In this document: piece after piece, positions 5,769 through 5,814 of the stretch | Position numbering within the stretch: position 1 is the stretch's first letter | Layout: the number at the start of each line of letters is the position of its first letter | Assembly: GCA_900554465.1 (NCBI GenBank) | Contig: USHF01000098.1 | Coordinates: 1 to 5,814, forward strand | Length of the DNA: 5,814 nt | Source of the DNA: an uncultured Collinsella sp. | GTDB lineage: Bacteria; Actinomycetota; Coriobacteriia; Coriobacteriales; Coriobacteriaceae | Direction: 5' to 3' | The notes under the pieces: model-generated | Databases searched by the model: none | Seen by the model: only the letters and a program-made list of their open reading frames with translations | What the model was told of the DNA's origin: nothing | Made by a program: the position numbers and the translations under genes

Positions 5769-5814
5769 CTGTCTCTTATACACATCTGACGCTGCCGACG
5801 ACTCCTTACGTGTA
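5769..5814 (-). other. Nextera i5 adapter left on contig end (not genomic)
   Basis: This is the reverse complement of window bases 5-50: mosaic end at 5769-5787, linker at 5788-5801, the same 8-base index at 5802-5809, and five bases of the P5 arm. The insert ends at 5768. The adapter adds a false N-terminus, MCIRDS, to the truncated radical SAM gene. Finding the same i5 arm at both ends fits read-2 read-through of short fragments at the two contig edges. Confidence 0.98.

Noticed and set aside
1..5814. Transposon bounded by inverted repeats with Tn5-like ends
   Set aside because: The repeats are Nextera library adapters including an index and linker; no transposase or cargo gene lies between them, only conserved chromosomal genes.

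Overview
This window is a short contig from a high-GC bacterial chromosome. Illumina Nextera adapter is still attached at both ends (1-50 and 5769-5814). The real insert is 51-5768. The gene set and protein style suggest an actinobacterium of the Coriobacteriia, most like Collinsella: Obg with a long acidic tail, an L27 that starts directly MAHKK with no cleavable leader, no prp gene between L21 and L27, and YqeK next to NadD. That placement is inference from remembered family features, not from a search.

Every real gene lies on the minus strand, so the biological order runs from high to low coordinates. (1) 5767-4556: a radical SAM protein of the TIGR03960 type, cut off at its N-terminus by the contig end. 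(2) 4559-3747: its usual partner, a TIGR03936/DUF2344 protein, overlapping it by ATGA. (3) A strong-looking promoter (3750-3722) whose -35 box contains the stop codon of gene 2. (4) rplU (L21) and rpmA (L27). (5) A terminator-like hairpin with a T-run (2988-2946), placed directly before the ribosome binding site of the next gene. (6) obgE, starting at TTG. (7) nadD, three bases after obgE. (8) yqeK, overlapping the nadD stop. (9) The first 27 codons of a further gene, probably rsfS, cut off by the adapter at 51.

The lower half is a ribosome-biogenesis and housekeeping cluster: two 50S proteins, the 50S-assembly GTPase Obg, the NAD-synthesis adenylyltransferase NadD, the HD-domain nucleotide hydrolase YqeK and the probable ribosome silencing factor. 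The radical SAM pair upstream has no function known to me. It is the only true unknown here, and its position next to ribosomal genes is suggestive but not proof of a ribosomal role.

No gene-free stretch exceeds 300 bases; the largest gap inside the insert is 84 bases. I see no tRNA, rRNA, CRISPR array, insertion sequence or phage gene. I did not find a dramatic new system. The items most worth a second look are the hairpin before obgE, the radical SAM pair, a 12-bp tandem duplication in the radical SAM gene, and the adapter artefacts, which create a false inverted terminal repeat and false protein N-termini.
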